Positions 56,116 through 64,000 of a stretch of DNA of 64,000 bases are shown here, piece by piece. The stretch comes from Salegentibacter sediminis (GTDB lineage: Bacteria > Bacteroidota > Bacteroidia > Flavobacteriales > Flavobacteriaceae), in assembly GCF_002078605.1 (NCBI RefSeq), contig NZ_MSJR01000007.1, forward strand, positions 62,001 through 126,000, given 5' to 3'. A program made the translations under genes and the position numbers. The notes beneath the pieces were generated by a model that ran no database searches, had not been told where the DNA came from, and worked only from the letters and a program-made list of their open reading frames with translations. Every line of letters starts with the position of its first letter. The first letter of the stretch is position 1.

Positions 56116-56143
56116 AGGGGGTTCGCCGCTGGTCCAGCCCCCT
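56116..56143. other. GC-rich hairpin between convergent murF and copA
   Basis: AGGGGG and CCCCCT arms enclose GCTGG-T-CCAGC-type pairing. No good T run follows on either strand, so it is only a possible bidirectional terminator. Confidence 0.35.
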
Positions 56144-56190
56144 TTGCCAGGAAAATCCCGGATTATCTTAAATTTTTGTCTGCTTTATAA

Positions 56191-59106
56191 TTAGTCCAAA
56201 CTTGTGTTTTTTAACCTCAGGGCATTCGCAATCACTGAAACCGAGCTAAAGCTCATGGCCAAAGCAGCTATCATGGGGGACAATAAAAGTCCGAAAACCG
56301 GAAATAAAACCCCGGCTGCAATAGGCACCCCAAGCGAATTATAGATGAGGGCAAAAAACAGGTTTTCTTTAATATTGCGCATCACCTTTTTACTTAGGCT
56401 CTTGGCTTTCTTCACCGATTTTAAATCCCCTTTTACCAAAGTGATCTCTGCACTTTCTATAGCAACATCGGTTCCCGTTCCCATTGCGATCCCAATATTG
56501 GCCTGGGCAAGGGCTGGCGCATCGTTTATCCCATCACCTGCCATTGCCACCTTCTTACCTTGCTGCTGAAGTTTTTTAACTTCATTTTGTTTATCCTCCG
56601 GTAACATTCCGGCTTTAAACCCGCTTAAGCCAAGTTCTTCGGCAACAGATTTTGCGGTTTTTTCATTATCGCCGGTAAACATTAAAATTTCAACACCATC
56701 GTCCATCAAAGCTTTCAGCGCTTCCCGACTGGTTTTCTTTATCGGATCGGTAATGGTTAAATATCCTGCAATTTTGCCATCCACAGCAACATAAGAAACG
56801 GTTTTGCCCATTTCCTGTTCAGCAAAAACCTTTTCCTTTATTTCTGAAGCGATCTGCACCCCTTCTGCCTGCATTAATTTATCGTTTCCTATACCGACTT
56901 TTTTGCCTGAAACCATACCAGTTACTCCCTTTCCGGTTAAAGCATTAAAATCTGAAGTTTCATCGAAATTCAACCCCTTTTCTCTGGCAAAATCCACACT
57001 GGCTTTTGCCAAAGGATGTTCACTCTGGGAATTTACAGAGGCAATTAATTTAATAATCTCCTCTTTATTCCCTTCGGAAGTAAGCTCCACCTTTTCCACT
57101 TTGGGTTTCCCCTCGGTTATGGTGCCGGTTTTATCGATTATTAGGATATCGATATCATCCATTTGTTCGAGGGCACGGGCATTTTTGATCAAAACTCCAT
57201 TTTGGGCACCTTTCCCAACACCCACCATTACCGACATTGGGGTAGCCAGACCAAGGGCACAGGGACAGGCTATGATTAGCACAGCGATGGCGTTTACCAG
57301 AGCATATACATAGGACGGTTCAGGCCCAAAAACTGCCCACACGATAAAAGTAATTACGGAAATCATTACAACCACCGGTACAAAATAGCCGGAAATCCTG
57401 TCGGCCAGTTTTTGAATAGGCGCCTGGGAGCGGCTGGCATCATTCACCATTTTAATGATCTGGGAAAGAAGTGTTTCCTCACCCACTTTTTCAGCTTTCA
57501 TTGTAAAGCTTCGGTTGCCGTTTATGGTACCTGCACTTACTTTATCACCTTTTACTTTATCAACAGGTATGGGCTCCCCGGTGATCATCGATTCATCAAT
57601 ACTGGAATTTCCTTTTTCCATAACTCCGTCCACCGGGATCTTATCGCCAGGCTTTACTCTTAAAATATCTCCCGAATGGATCTCATTAATAGAGACTTCC
57701 TTTTCTTCGCCATTAACCACTTTTATGGCCTTATTAGGAGCCAGTTTCAGTAATTCTTTAATGGCAGTATTCGTCTTGCTGTGAGCACGTGCTTCGAGTA
57801 CTTGCCCAAGTAAAACCAGGGTTAGGATCACCGTTGCAGCCTCAAAATACACATGCACGGTACCCATTTCAGTCTTAAACTGTTCAGGGAAAAACCCGGG
57901 AAACACGAGTCCAAAAACGCTGAAGATCCAGGCTATTCCCGCTCCTATTCCGATAAGAGTAAACATATTGAGATTCCAGGTCTTTACAGATCGCCATGCA
58001 CGTTCAAAAAACATCCAGGTGGCATAAAACACAACCGGGATGGAAAGTACAAACTGAACCCAGTTCCAGTATTTCATCTCCAACAAATCGTAAAGCGGAT
58101 TATTCGGGATCATTTCAGACATCGCGATTAAAAAGATGGGGAGAGTAAAGGCCACCGCGATCTTAAACTTTTTCAGCAATTTTTTATAGGATTTACTTTC
58201 CGAAGACTCAGGTTCCATGGGGACCAATTCCATCCCACATTTAGGACAATCTCCCGGTTCATCTTCAACCACTTCGGGATGCATAGGGCAGGTATATTGC
58301 GTGGCCGCTGGAGTGAGCCTGGCTTCTTCCACAAGATCCATCCCACACACGGGACAGTCTCCCGGTTGGTCGTAAGTTTTATCACCTTCGCAATGCATAG
58401 GACAGTAATAAACCCCGGTACCACCAGCCTTAGGTTTTTTCTTTTCGCTTTTAAACTCTTCTCCATGCTGGTGAATCTGATAGTTCCCGCCATCTTCTTC
58501 CAGTGCTTTCTGAAATTTTTTAAGCGGAATGTGTTTCTTCATCCTAATCTCGGCTTCGGCTTTCCCAAGGTTGACTTTTGCCTCCTCAACACCTTCTACC
58601 TTATTAAGCGCTTCTTCCACGTGAGAACGACAGCCATTACAGGTCATTCCACTAACCGAAAATTTCCTGGTTACAGGACCGGGAGGGTGAATCCCATATT
58701 TTCCACCATCTTCTTCCAGGGCTTTTTGAAATTTCTTTAGGGGAATGTGTTTCTTCATCCTAATCTCGGCTTCGGCTTTTTCGAGGTCTACTTTTGCTTC
58801 CTCAACGCCTTCTACCTTATTAAGCGCTTCTTCCACGTGAGAACGACAGCCATTACAGGTCATCCCGCTTACCGAATAGGTATGAATCATAGGACCCGGT
58901 GCCTTAATCCCATAGTTTCCCGGAATTTTATTGAGGGCTTGCTGAAATTTCTCAATTTGGATATGCTCCTCCATCTCAATTTCTGCTCTCTGTTCTTCTA
59001 GATCTACCCATGCATCTTTGACGCCTTCTACGTTTCTAAGAGCCGATTCCACCTGAGACCTGCAACCAAGACAGGTCATTCCTGTTATGTTATAGCTGTG
59101 TTTCAT
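56191..59106 (-). CDS. Copper-type P1B ATPase with three HMA and two metal-binding modules
   Basis: 971 residues. Three N-terminal HMA domains carry CxxC motifs (TCLGC, TCNGC, TCNGC) within about residues 1-215. Two Cys/His modules follow ([20 protein letters not shown] near 235 and [18 protein letters not shown] near 275). The ATPase core has the CPC motif at 614-616, phosphorylation site Asp658 in DKTGT, and [10 protein letters not shown]. The CPC motif and MHPE-type modules point to Cu+ export from the cytoplasm. HMA2 and HMA3 are almost identical. A terminator lies between the upstream cysteine-rich gene and this one, so it may have its own promoter. Confidence 0.93.
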   Translation of the reverse strand: MKHSYNITGMTCLGCRSQVESALRNVEGVKDAWVDLEEQRAEIEMEEHIQIEKFQQALNKIPGNYGIKAPGPMIHTYSVSGMTCNGCRSHVEEALNKVEGVEEAKVDLEKAEAEIRMKKHIPLKKFQKALEEDGGKYGIHPPGPVTRKFSVSGMTCNGCRSHVEEALNKVEGVEEAKVNLGKAEAEIRMKKHIPLKKFQKALEEDGGNYQIHQHGEEFKSEKKKPKAGGTGVYYCPMHCEGDKTYDQPGDCPVCGMDLVEEARLTPAATQYTCPMHPEVVEDEPGDCPKCGMELVPMEPESSESKSYKKLLKKFKIAVAFTLPIFLIAMSEMIPNNPLYDLLEMKYWNWVQFVLSIPVVFYATWMFFERAWRSVKTWNLNMFTLIGIGAGIAWIFSVFGLVFPGFFPEQFKTEMGTVHVYFEAATVILTLVLLGQVLEARAHSKTNTAIKELLKLAPNKAIKVVNGEEKEVSINEIHSGDILRVKPGDKIPVDGVMEKGNSSIDESMITGEPIPVDKVKGDKVSAGTINGNRSFTMKAEKVGEETLLSQIIKMVNDASRSQAPIQKLADRISGYFVPVVVMISVITFIVWAVFGPEPSYVYALVNAIAVLIIACPCALGLATPMSVMVGVGKGAQNGVLIKNARALEQMDDIDILIIDKTGTITEGKPKVEKVELTSEGNKEEIIKLIASVNSQSEHPLAKASVDFAREKGLNFDETSDFNALTGKGVTGMVSGKKVGIGNDKLMQAEGVQIASEIKEKVFAEQEMGKTVSYVAVDGKIAGYLTITDPIKKTSREALKALMDDGVEILMFTGDNEKTAKSVAEELGLSGFKAGMLPEDKQNEVKKLQQQGKKVAMAGDGINDAPALAQANIGIAMGTGTDVAIESAEITLVKGDLKSVKKAKSLSKKVMRNIKENLFFALIYNSLGVPIAAGVLFPVFGLLLSPMIAALAMSFSSVSVIANALRLKNTSLD
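58490..58660 (-). repeat. Internal HMA repeat, copy encoding HMA3
   Basis: 171 bases nearly identical to 58706-58876; the period is 216 bases (72 codons), so the reading frame is kept. Within it a block of about 60 bases (58580-58640 region) appears identical. Confidence 0.85.
58706..58876 (-). repeat. Internal HMA repeat, copy encoding HMA2
   Basis: Partner of 58490-58660 at a 216-base period. The two encoded domains differ at only a few residues (for example VDLEKAE against VNLGKAE), while HMA1 is clearly more distant. Confidence 0.85.
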
Positions 59107-59121
59107 CTTATTATTATGCTT

Positions 59122-59149
59122 AAAAAAACCCTGTTTCGACAGGGTTTTT
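59122..59149 (-). terminator. Intrinsic terminator after the cysteine-rich gene
   Basis: AAAAACCCTGT and ACAGGGTTTTT arms (11 bp) around a 4-base loop, with a T run continuing on the minus strand. Confidence 0.85.
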
Positions 59150-59164
59150 ATTCAAATTCTATGT

Positions 59165-59485
59165 TTACGCCAAATAGGTACGGCAAGCATCTACACAATG
59201 CCTGCAAGCTTTTGCACATTCCTGGCAGTGATCGTGTTCGTGCTTACTGCATTCATCGGCACAATCATTACAAACTTCGATACAATATTTCACCAGGCCG
59301 TCTACATTCTTGTAATTGGTTGCCAGCACCTGGTTTAGAGTCGAACAAACCTCAGCACAAACCTTATCGGTCCTGATACAGGTTGCCATTTTTTTCACAT
59401 CATCTTCCTCCAGACAGGCATCGGCACAATAATTACAGTGGTTTATACAATTTCCCAATGCATGAATCAACTTCTCATTTCTCAT
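59165..59485 (-). CDS. Four-helix-bundle copper-storage-like protein, 16 cysteines
   Basis: 106 residues with 16 cysteines, mostly as CxxxC or CxxC steps on predicted helices (CNYCADAC, CIEVCNDCADEC, CQECAKACRHCVDAC). This is the layout of the DUF326/Csp family, whose members line the core of a four-helix bundle with cysteines to hold many Cu+ ions. No signal peptide is visible, so it should be cytosolic like Csp3-type proteins. It sits between an AraC regulator and the copper ATPase. A promoter box with an overlapping inverted repeat lies just upstream. Confidence 0.85.
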   Translation of the reverse strand: MRNEKLIHALGNCINHCNYCADACLEEDDVKKMATCIRTDKVCAEVCSTLNQVLATNYKNVDGLVKYCIEVCNDCADECSKHEHDHCQECAKACRHCVDACRTYLA

Positions 59486-59502
59486 AACTTTTATTTTTTA
59501 TT

Positions 59503-59522
59503 GGTTTACCCCAAAGGTAACC
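59503..59522 (-). promoter_or_regulatory. Promoter box and possible operator of the cysteine-rich gene
   Basis: TACCTTTG (59512-59519) is a perfect TAnnTTTG box on the minus strand, 26 bases before the ATG. It lies inside an imperfect inverted repeat GGTTTACC-ccaaa-GGTAACC (59503-59522), a plausible binding site for the adjacent AraC-type regulator or another metal regulator. Confidence 0.45.
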
Positions 59523-59614
59523 ACTCACTTATGAAAAAGCTTTTAAAATTATGGTAAGAAGTTATAAGAAAATCGAAAATCGGCCTTATTAATGGAATGG
59601 AATAGCCCAAAGCT

Positions 59615-60181
59615 TTAGATACTATCCAGCGAATTCCGGGAAGTGTATTGCTGTTTATATTCCGATGGTTTTAGGCCGGTCTCTTTTTTAAAGAAGGTGG
59701 AAAGGTAAGCCGCACTGCCGTAACCCATTTCATCGGCAATTTCGGCAATACTAAGTTGGTCGTATTCAAGAAGTTCCTTGATACGCTCAATTTTTATCTT
59801 ATTCTGGAAACTCTGAATACTCTGATTCTCTGCTTTTGAAAAAATTCCGGTTAGGTGACTGTAATCGTAATTAAGTCTGTCACTTAAAATTTGCGAAAGC
59901 TTTTTGTTTCCAAAATCACTGCGATGATAAACCATTTCAATTATCGTCGCCTTAATAGCATTTACGATCTTGTCGCTACGTTCCAAAACCAGTTCAAAGC
60001 CAGTCTTGTTCAATTCTTTTTCCAGCACACTCAACTGCTCTTCTGAAATCTCTTCCTCCAGCTCAATCCTGCCAAGGTTCACACTCTTATAAGACAAACC
60101 TTGTGCTGCAAGAAGGTTTTTCACACTCATCAAGCAGCGGTCACATACCATATTTTTAATATGCAGGATTTTAGTATCCAA
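59615..60181 (-). CDS. AraC-family regulator with N-terminal HMA-like CxxC domain
   Basis: 188 residues. Residues 1-70 look like a small HMA/ferredoxin-like domain with IKNMVCDRCLMSVKNLL (Cys13 and Cys16). Residues about 85-185 are an AraC/XylS DNA-binding domain with IERIKELLEYDQLSIAEIAD and YLSTFFKKETGLKPSEYK. There is no cupin domain. The fusion suggests that metal binding to the CxxC domain controls DNA binding. It is surrounded by copper-handling genes, which supports a copper-sensing role. Confidence 0.85.
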   Translation of the reverse strand: MDTKILHIKNMVCDRCLMSVKNLLAAQGLSYKSVNLGRIELEEEISEEQLSVLEKELNKTGFELVLERSDKIVNAIKATIIEMVYHRSDFGNKKLSQILSDRLNYDYSHLTGIFSKAENQSIQSFQNKIKIERIKELLEYDQLSIAEIADEMGYGSAAYLSTFFKKETGLKPSEYKQQYTSRNSLDSI

Positions 60182-60202
60182 ATTTCCGGAGATTTAAAGA
60201 AA

Positions 60203-60234
60203 ACCTTCAGGGCTTTTTTTCACCCTGAAGGTTA
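60203..60234 (-). terminator. Intrinsic terminator after the DUF3347 lipoprotein gene
   Basis: AACCTTCAGGG and CCCTGAAGGTT arms (11 bp, 10-base loop), then TTTTCTTT on the minus strand, 7 bases beyond the stop. Confidence 0.75.
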
Positions 60235-60240
60235 AGCTAT

Positions 60241-60828
60241 TTATTTAATGGTAGCATCTACCCTACCACATTTCAACATTTTTTCGCCATAGTACGGGTT
60301 ATAGATATCTTTTGAATTGGAAAGCCAGTAATCCCCTTTTCCTTCAAAAGCCATTGGACAATACTGTTTGTAGATCTCTCCCGAAGCAAGAGCGCCTTCA
60401 AGTTGATTTTCCATAGCCACAGTAAGATCAGAAAATGCTTTTCTTTGTTTGCTCACATCATCACTGGAAGCGATTTCTTGTGCAGCAGCAGTAATCTCTT
60501 CTTTTGCTTCGATTTCACTTAATTCCTGAGCCCTGGTTTTTGCGGTTTCCGCATCTGTATTCACCAATGCATCTTTAATTTCCACATAAAACTCATAGGC
60601 TCTGGCTGTATTTTCATCTTTGAATTCAGCGTTTATAGCCTCGCCCTGATATTTATTAGTTTCCTTGCTGCTATGATCCCTTCCATCCATTTCAGCCTCC
60701 TGGTGCATTTCGTTTTGCATAGGTTCTGCGGGTTCATCTTTATTCTCTTCGGTATTTCGGCAAGAGGTCATAGTTATTGCTCCTGCCACCAGACTAAGTA
60801 TCATTAGATTTTTTAAATTCTTTTTCAT
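60241..60828 (-). CDS. DUF3347 lipoprotein (first of three DUF3347 proteins)
   Basis: 195 residues. The signal peptide ends in lipobox MTSC. A low-complexity His/Met/Glu-rich segment (EPMQNEMHQEAEMDGRDHSS) follows. The DUF3347 domain ends with QYCPMAFEGKGDYWLS and NPYYGEKMLKCG, where a Cys-Pro-Met and a Cys-Gly are conserved in all three copies in this window. Those residues and the Met/His-rich linker are suited to binding copper in the periplasm, but the domain's role is unknown. Confidence 0.85.
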   Translation of the reverse strand: MKKNLKNLMILSLVAGAITMTSCRNTEENKDEPAEPMQNEMHQEAEMDGRDHSSKETNKYQGEAINAEFKDENTARAYEFYVEIKDALVNTDAETAKTRAQELSEIEAKEEITAAAQEIASSDDVSKQRKAFSDLTVAMENQLEGALASGEIYKQYCPMAFEGKGDYWLSNSKDIYNPYYGEKMLKCGRVDATIK

Positions 60829-60867
60829 CGTTTCTGTTTTTATTCTTATTTGGGTTTAAAATTATAC

Positions 60868-61578
60868 TTATTTAAATCGTTTCTGAAGTTTTCTCATCGA
60901 GGGAGACGAAATGTACCAAAGCACAAAACCGCTTAAGACCGTAATTAAGCCCATAAGGGAAAATATTCGAAGTACCAGGTTATTAAAATCATCCCGGCCT
61001 TCATAATCCATGGTGTGGGTCATCCAGAGAAAGTCAAACCAACGCCAATCTCTATGTCGCACCGAGTTGAATGCAGCGTCCTGCACAGACACATATGCTT
61101 TAAGGTCTGATGGCTCTTTGTAGGAGATCACGTATGCCGGTAAAGCGCCACTTCGGTATTCGTGGTGTTTCCCGGTTTCCTCGATCAATTCTATTCCGCT
61201 TACCTCGAGATCTTCCCGCATATGTTGTCCCGCAATTCTCAAGGCTTCTTCCGGGGTGATATCCGGCCTTTCCTTTCCGGTTTTAGGGTCGATCAGGTTT
61301 TCGCCATTTACTAAGTAAAAAGCCCTTCCTCCAATATCCTTTAGCTCGAGGGAATTAACCGGAGTGCCCGATAGTATTTGTCCCGGACCAGACAGGTTTG
61401 AAAATGTGGCAGGCTTTACCACTTCTTTTCTAAAATGATCTCCATGAATCTCATCAAGATCGGTCCAGCTAAAGTACATCCCACTAATAGTCCACATAAT
61501 GAACTGAATTCCTATAAAAAGTCCCAGGTAACGATGGGCCTGCCTTAGTTTAAAGGCTGTTTTTCGTTTAACTATCAT
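60868..61578 (-). CDS. PepSY-domain membrane protein
   Basis: 236 residues. A membrane segment near residues 16-38 (YLGLFIGIQFIMWTISGMYF) precedes a periplasmic PepSY-type part (ITPEEALRIAGQHMREDLEV), and a second membrane segment (about 202-225, VLRIFSLMGLITVLSGFVLW) is near the C-terminus. Two-segment PepSY proteins of this kind often sit by metal-transport genes, and some are linked to ferric-siderophore or metal reduction. The exact role is not known. Confidence 0.78.
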   Translation of the reverse strand: MIVKRKTAFKLRQAHRYLGLFIGIQFIMWTISGMYFSWTDLDEIHGDHFRKEVVKPATFSNLSGPGQILSGTPVNSLELKDIGGRAFYLVNGENLIDPKTGKERPDITPEEALRIAGQHMREDLEVSGIELIEETGKHHEYRSGALPAYVISYKEPSDLKAYVSVQDAAFNSVRHRDWRWFDFLWMTHTMDYEGRDDFNNLVLRIFSLMGLITVLSGFVLWYISSPSMRKLQKRFK

Positions 61579-61622
61579 TTATTGTATTGTAGGCAATTGA
61601 TACTATGGGGTTTTTTTCAATG

Positions 61623-61630
61623 CAAAAATA
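61623..61630 (-). promoter_or_regulatory. TAnnTTTG box of the PepSY gene
   Basis: TATTTTTG on the minus strand, 44 bases upstream of the ATG, in the 174-base gap after the DUF305 gene. No clear TTG upstream. Confidence 0.4.
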
Positions 61631-61752
61631 GAATAATCTAAACTTTTAAAATAAAAATAAGCGGACGCAAAACCTAATGGCTCCTACCTTCAACCTCCCC
61701 CACTTAAAACCTTTAGTTTTTAAAAAGCTTTGGGATTTCTGGCTTCTTCGAT

Positions 61753-62247
61753 CTACTTATCCTCATTCTCCAGGCGGTATATTATCTTTTTCATTTGCGC
61801 GATCTCCCTTTTCTGAGCTTCAATAATCTCTTCAGCCAATTTTTTGGTTTCAGGGTCTTTTATATCTGCACGCTTACTGGTTAAAATCGCGATAGAGTGG
61901 TGAGGGATCATCGCTTTCATATATAGTACATCTCCAATGATTGGGCGCTGTGCTCTTACTAATCCCAAGGCCGAAACGAACAGGATAAGACTCCCCAAAT
62001 AAATGGCAATATTCTTTTTCTTGTTTTTATACATTTTGAGCATAAAAGAAAGCATAATTACCGCCATTGCCGAAATTCCCAGGCAAGTCATATAAAATCG
62101 TGTTAGGCTAAAATATACATGATCAAACTCATAAGTATTAAAATACATGGTAATGTACATGGCTAAAAAAGAGAGTCCGAGCATTAGGAAAAATCTGCCG
62201 TAATTACCACCACTCTTTTTGTGCTGTTTTTTTTCTTCTGAATTCAT
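61753..62247 (-). CDS. DUF305 membrane protein
   Basis: 164 residues. Three membrane segments (about 18-35, 48-70 and 80-100) are followed by a short DUF305-type end with MIPHHSIAILTSKRADIKDP and KREIAQMKKI. The MIPHH motif with methionine and histidines is typical of DUF305, a ferritin-like or metal-binding family often found with copper resistance genes. It lies 33 bases after a DUF3347 gene and is probably in its transcript. Confidence 0.83.
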   Translation of the reverse strand: MNSEEKKQHKKSGGNYGRFFLMLGLSFLAMYITMYFNTYEFDHVYFSLTRFYMTCLGISAMAVIMLSFMLKMYKNKKKNIAIYLGSLILFVSALGLVRAQRPIIGDVLYMKAMIPHHSIAILTSKRADIKDPETKKLAEEIIEAQKREIAQMKKIIYRLENEDK

Positions 62248-62280
62248 TATTGTTTTGGTTTTATAGTTGATTAGTTTTTT

Positions 62281-62829
62281 TTACTTTTTAATCGTCTTTT
62301 TCACAGAACCACAATCGGGCATCTTATCACCGAAATATGGGTTGTTTATTTCTTCGATATCGGCATACCAGTAGGCTCCTTTATTGTCGAAAGCCATAGG
62401 GCAGAACTTTTTATAAATAGTTCCCCCGGAAAGTGCATCTTCAAACATAGGTCCCGCTTTTTCTGTAAATGCCGCGAATAATTTCCTTTGCTTTTCCAGT
62501 TCTTCGGTTTCAGATAATTCCTGGGCAATAGCTTTTAGCTCTGCTCGTTCTTCTGAAAATGATGCGATCATACTTTGAGCCACATCCTGGACCTGGCCTG
62601 CATCAGCATTGGTTAATGCTATTTTTATCTCCAGGTAGTTATGCCAGACCTTTCCCGTCATTCCATCTATAAAATCCTGATCGGCGATATCTGCGGTTTC
62701 TTTTTCCGTTTTTTTAACCTCTTCAGGAGTGTCTATCTCAACCGATTGTTTTCCCTTGTTATCCACACAGGACATTAGAGCAATAGTCATTAAAAAAATT
62801 GCTCCAAAATTTAAAATTCTATTTTTCAT
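62281..62829 (-). CDS. DUF3347 lipoprotein (second of three)
   Basis: 182 residues. The signal peptide ends in lipobox LMSC. The domain runs from about residue 55 and closes with KFCPMAFDNKGAYWYA and NPYFGDKMPDCG, matching the other two copies at the Cys-Pro-Met and Cys-Gly sites. It lacks the long Met/His-rich linker of the copy at 60241-60828. Confidence 0.85.
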   Translation of the reverse strand: MKNRILNFGAIFLMTIALMSCVDNKGKQSVEIDTPEEVKKTEKETADIADQDFIDGMTGKVWHNYLEIKIALTNADAGQVQDVAQSMIASFSEERAELKAIAQELSETEELEKQRKLFAAFTEKAGPMFEDALSGGTIYKKFCPMAFDNKGAYWYADIEEINNPYFGDKMPDCGSVKKTIKK

Positions 62830-62941
62830 TTTTGATTAGTTTTAGGTTAACTTCTAAGTTACAACCTCTCAATCCCTAGGCTGTAAATGTTTTGTGAAAC
62901 CTCTATAAATATGATTAATTTTAACATTAGTTTAAAAACAA

Positions 62942-64000
62942 TTATAACTCTCTTTGTGTATCTCCACAATTCATCATCACCTCTCCGTAATAAGGATTTC
63001 TAATCTCTTCAGAAAGGCTTAACCAATTAGCTCCTTTATTGTTATTCACCATAGGACAATGTTGAATATAAACCGGGTTTTCCAGGGTTTCCATATTGGA
63101 GGCAAAAGCAATTATGTTTTCTGAAAGCACTATAAAGTGATCCCGCTGGTTTTCGATATCGTCATTTTCTAAAATAGCTTCGAGCATACTTTTAATCTTT
63201 GTAAGGTGTTGGGTTTCCATGGCTCCAAGATTGGCGACTTTAAGATTTTCAGTTCTCTGAAGCATTTTGGAAGCAACAGCTTTAACATCTTCAGAATTGG
63301 TGTTTACAAAGGCATCTTTTAAATCAAAATAAGCTGATAGCACACCGGTAAAATCCTTCTGAAAAGTATCTGGCAAATTCATTTTCATTTCGGCAGCATC
63401 CTCTTTCTCTTTACCCTGGTTCATCATAGACTTTTTTCCTTGCAATTGCGCCGCGGCATCTACGGTAAATGTACCGTTGGTTACAATTTCCTCGCCACCT
63501 TCAAGACCAGATAATACTTCGTAGGTTTCGCCTAAAGTAGCGCCTAATTCTATTTCCCGCATTTCAAAAACAGGTTCATCACGGCTGGTTTTTACATAAA
63601 CCAGGGAACGCTCCCCAGTCCATAAAACCGCTGTTTTTGGAATGCTTAAAGTAGACTGCGGCTCCTGGCCAGTATTCCTCTGAAGTTTTGCCCTAACGAA
63701 CATTCCGGGTTTTAAATTTTCATTTTTATTATCCAAAACAGCCCTTAGCCGCAGCGTTCTACTAGCCGTATTCAAAACCGGATCTATAAAAGAAATGGTA
63801 GCTTCCAGTTCCTTATCGGGATAGGCATTGGTGGTTACCATGATCTTTTGACCTTCCTCTAAACCAGAAATCTGATTCTCATAGGCATCAAAAACCGCCC
63901 AAACCGAATTCAAATTTGCCAGCTTAAACAAAGGCTGTCCCTGTTCAACATAATCTCCCTCCTGCACCAATTTTTCAGTAACCGTTCCCGATACTGTTGC
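62942..64000 (-). CDS. CusB-like RND adaptor with C-terminal DUF3347 (partial)
   Basis: The frame is open to the right edge; about 353 residues are visible. It starts within the lipoyl-like region (SGTVTEKLVQEGDYVEQGQP) and continues through beta-barrel segments (LKPGMFVRAKL, SIPKTAVLWTGERSLVYVK) as in CusB-type periplasmic adaptors. A linker (GKKSMMNQGKEKEDAAEMKM) joins a DUF3347 domain ending HCPMVNNNKGANWLS and NPYYGEVMMNCG. The adaptor should link an RND pump (CusA-like, off the edge) to an outer-membrane channel. The DUF3347 end may bind metal for hand-over. Confidence 0.88.
   Translation of the reverse strand, partial: ATVSGTVTEKLVQEGDYVEQGQPLFKLANLNSVWAVFDAYENQISGLEEGQKIMVTTNAYPDKELEATISFIDPVLNTASRTLRLRAVLDNKNENLKPGMFVRAKLQRNTGQEPQSTLSIPKTAVLWTGERSLVYVKTSRDEPVFEMREIELGATLGETYEVLSGLEGGEEIVTNGTFTVDAAAQLQGKKSMMNQGKEKEDAAEMKMNLPDTFQKDFTGVLSAYFDLKDAFVNTNSEDVKAVASKMLQRTENLKVANLGAMETQHLTKIKSMLEAILENDDIENQRDHFIVLSENIIAFASNMETLENPVYIQHCPMVNNNKGANWLSLSEEIRNPYYGEVMMNCGDTQREL

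Noticed and set aside
58279-58740. 153-codon open frame antisense to the copper ATPase
   Set aside because: It mirrors the repeated HMA region and shows no independent features.

Overview
The window looks like a chromosomal segment of an A+T-rich member of the Flavobacteriaceae (Bacteroidota). The evidence is gliding and type IX secretion genes (gldJ, porV), many lipoproteins with flavobacterial-type signal peptides, families common in this group (PafA-type phosphatase, DUF4136, DUF3347, NhaD), and promoter boxes of the Bacteroidota form TAnnTTTG with TTG about 20 bases upstream. A genus cannot be fixed from sequence alone. No insertion sequence, prophage or CRISPR array was seen.

Layout. 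1-3.4 kb: the end of a type I-like export system (an ABC ATPase whose ATPase motifs are badly degenerate, an HlyD-like adaptor, a TolC-like channel), then a hydrolase and tRNA-Val(GAC). 4.8-9.9 kb: an anaerobic set on the minus strand (OFA-type transporter, pflB, pflA, hemG). 9.9-11.05 kb: two intact tRNA-Val(UAC) genes with terminators, mixed with two clear and one doubtful tRNA remnants and a small GIY-YIG nuclease gene. 11.1-14.3 kb: exbB-exbD-tonB-like-folC. 14.4-25.6 kb: NhaD antiporter, amino-acid dehydrogenase, anmK, acyl-CoA dehydrogenase, gltBD. 25.6-30.4 kb: an inverted pair of REP-like repeats, a DUF4136 lipoprotein, obg, a fused hypoxanthine phosphoribosyltransferase-adenylate kinase, and purK-purE. 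30.6-37.4 kb: M3 peptidase, an ECF sigma factor with a small ZAS-motif protein, a UbiA-like membrane protein, gcvP. 37.5-43.2 kb: a KAS III-methyltransferase-glycosyltransferase trio, PafA-like phosphatase, MlaEF-type ABC pair. 43.2-50.7 kb: DUF389, mannose-1-phosphate guanylyltransferase, SprT-like, SDR, M28 peptidase, then the pyruvate dehydrogenase E2 and E1-alpha genes. 50.8-56.0 kb: cdd, porV, gldJ, murF, with no porU between porV and gldJ.

56.2-64.0 kb is a minus-strand copper (or soft-metal) handling cluster running off the right edge. In transcription order it has a CusB-like adaptor fused to DUF3347, a DUF3347 lipoprotein, a DUF305 membrane protein, a PepSY protein, a second DUF3347 lipoprotein, an AraC regulator with an N-terminal CxxC metal-binding-like domain, a 16-cysteine four-helix-bundle protein, and a P1B ATPase with three HMA domains (two recently duplicated) and two Cys/His metal-binding modules. 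Together these give sensing, buffering, inner-membrane export and periplasm-to-outside efflux. This cluster is the most interesting system-level candidate. The tRNA remnant array, the Hpt-Adk fusion, the ECF/ZAS pair, the degenerate ABC ATPase and the missing porU are the best single-locus observations.
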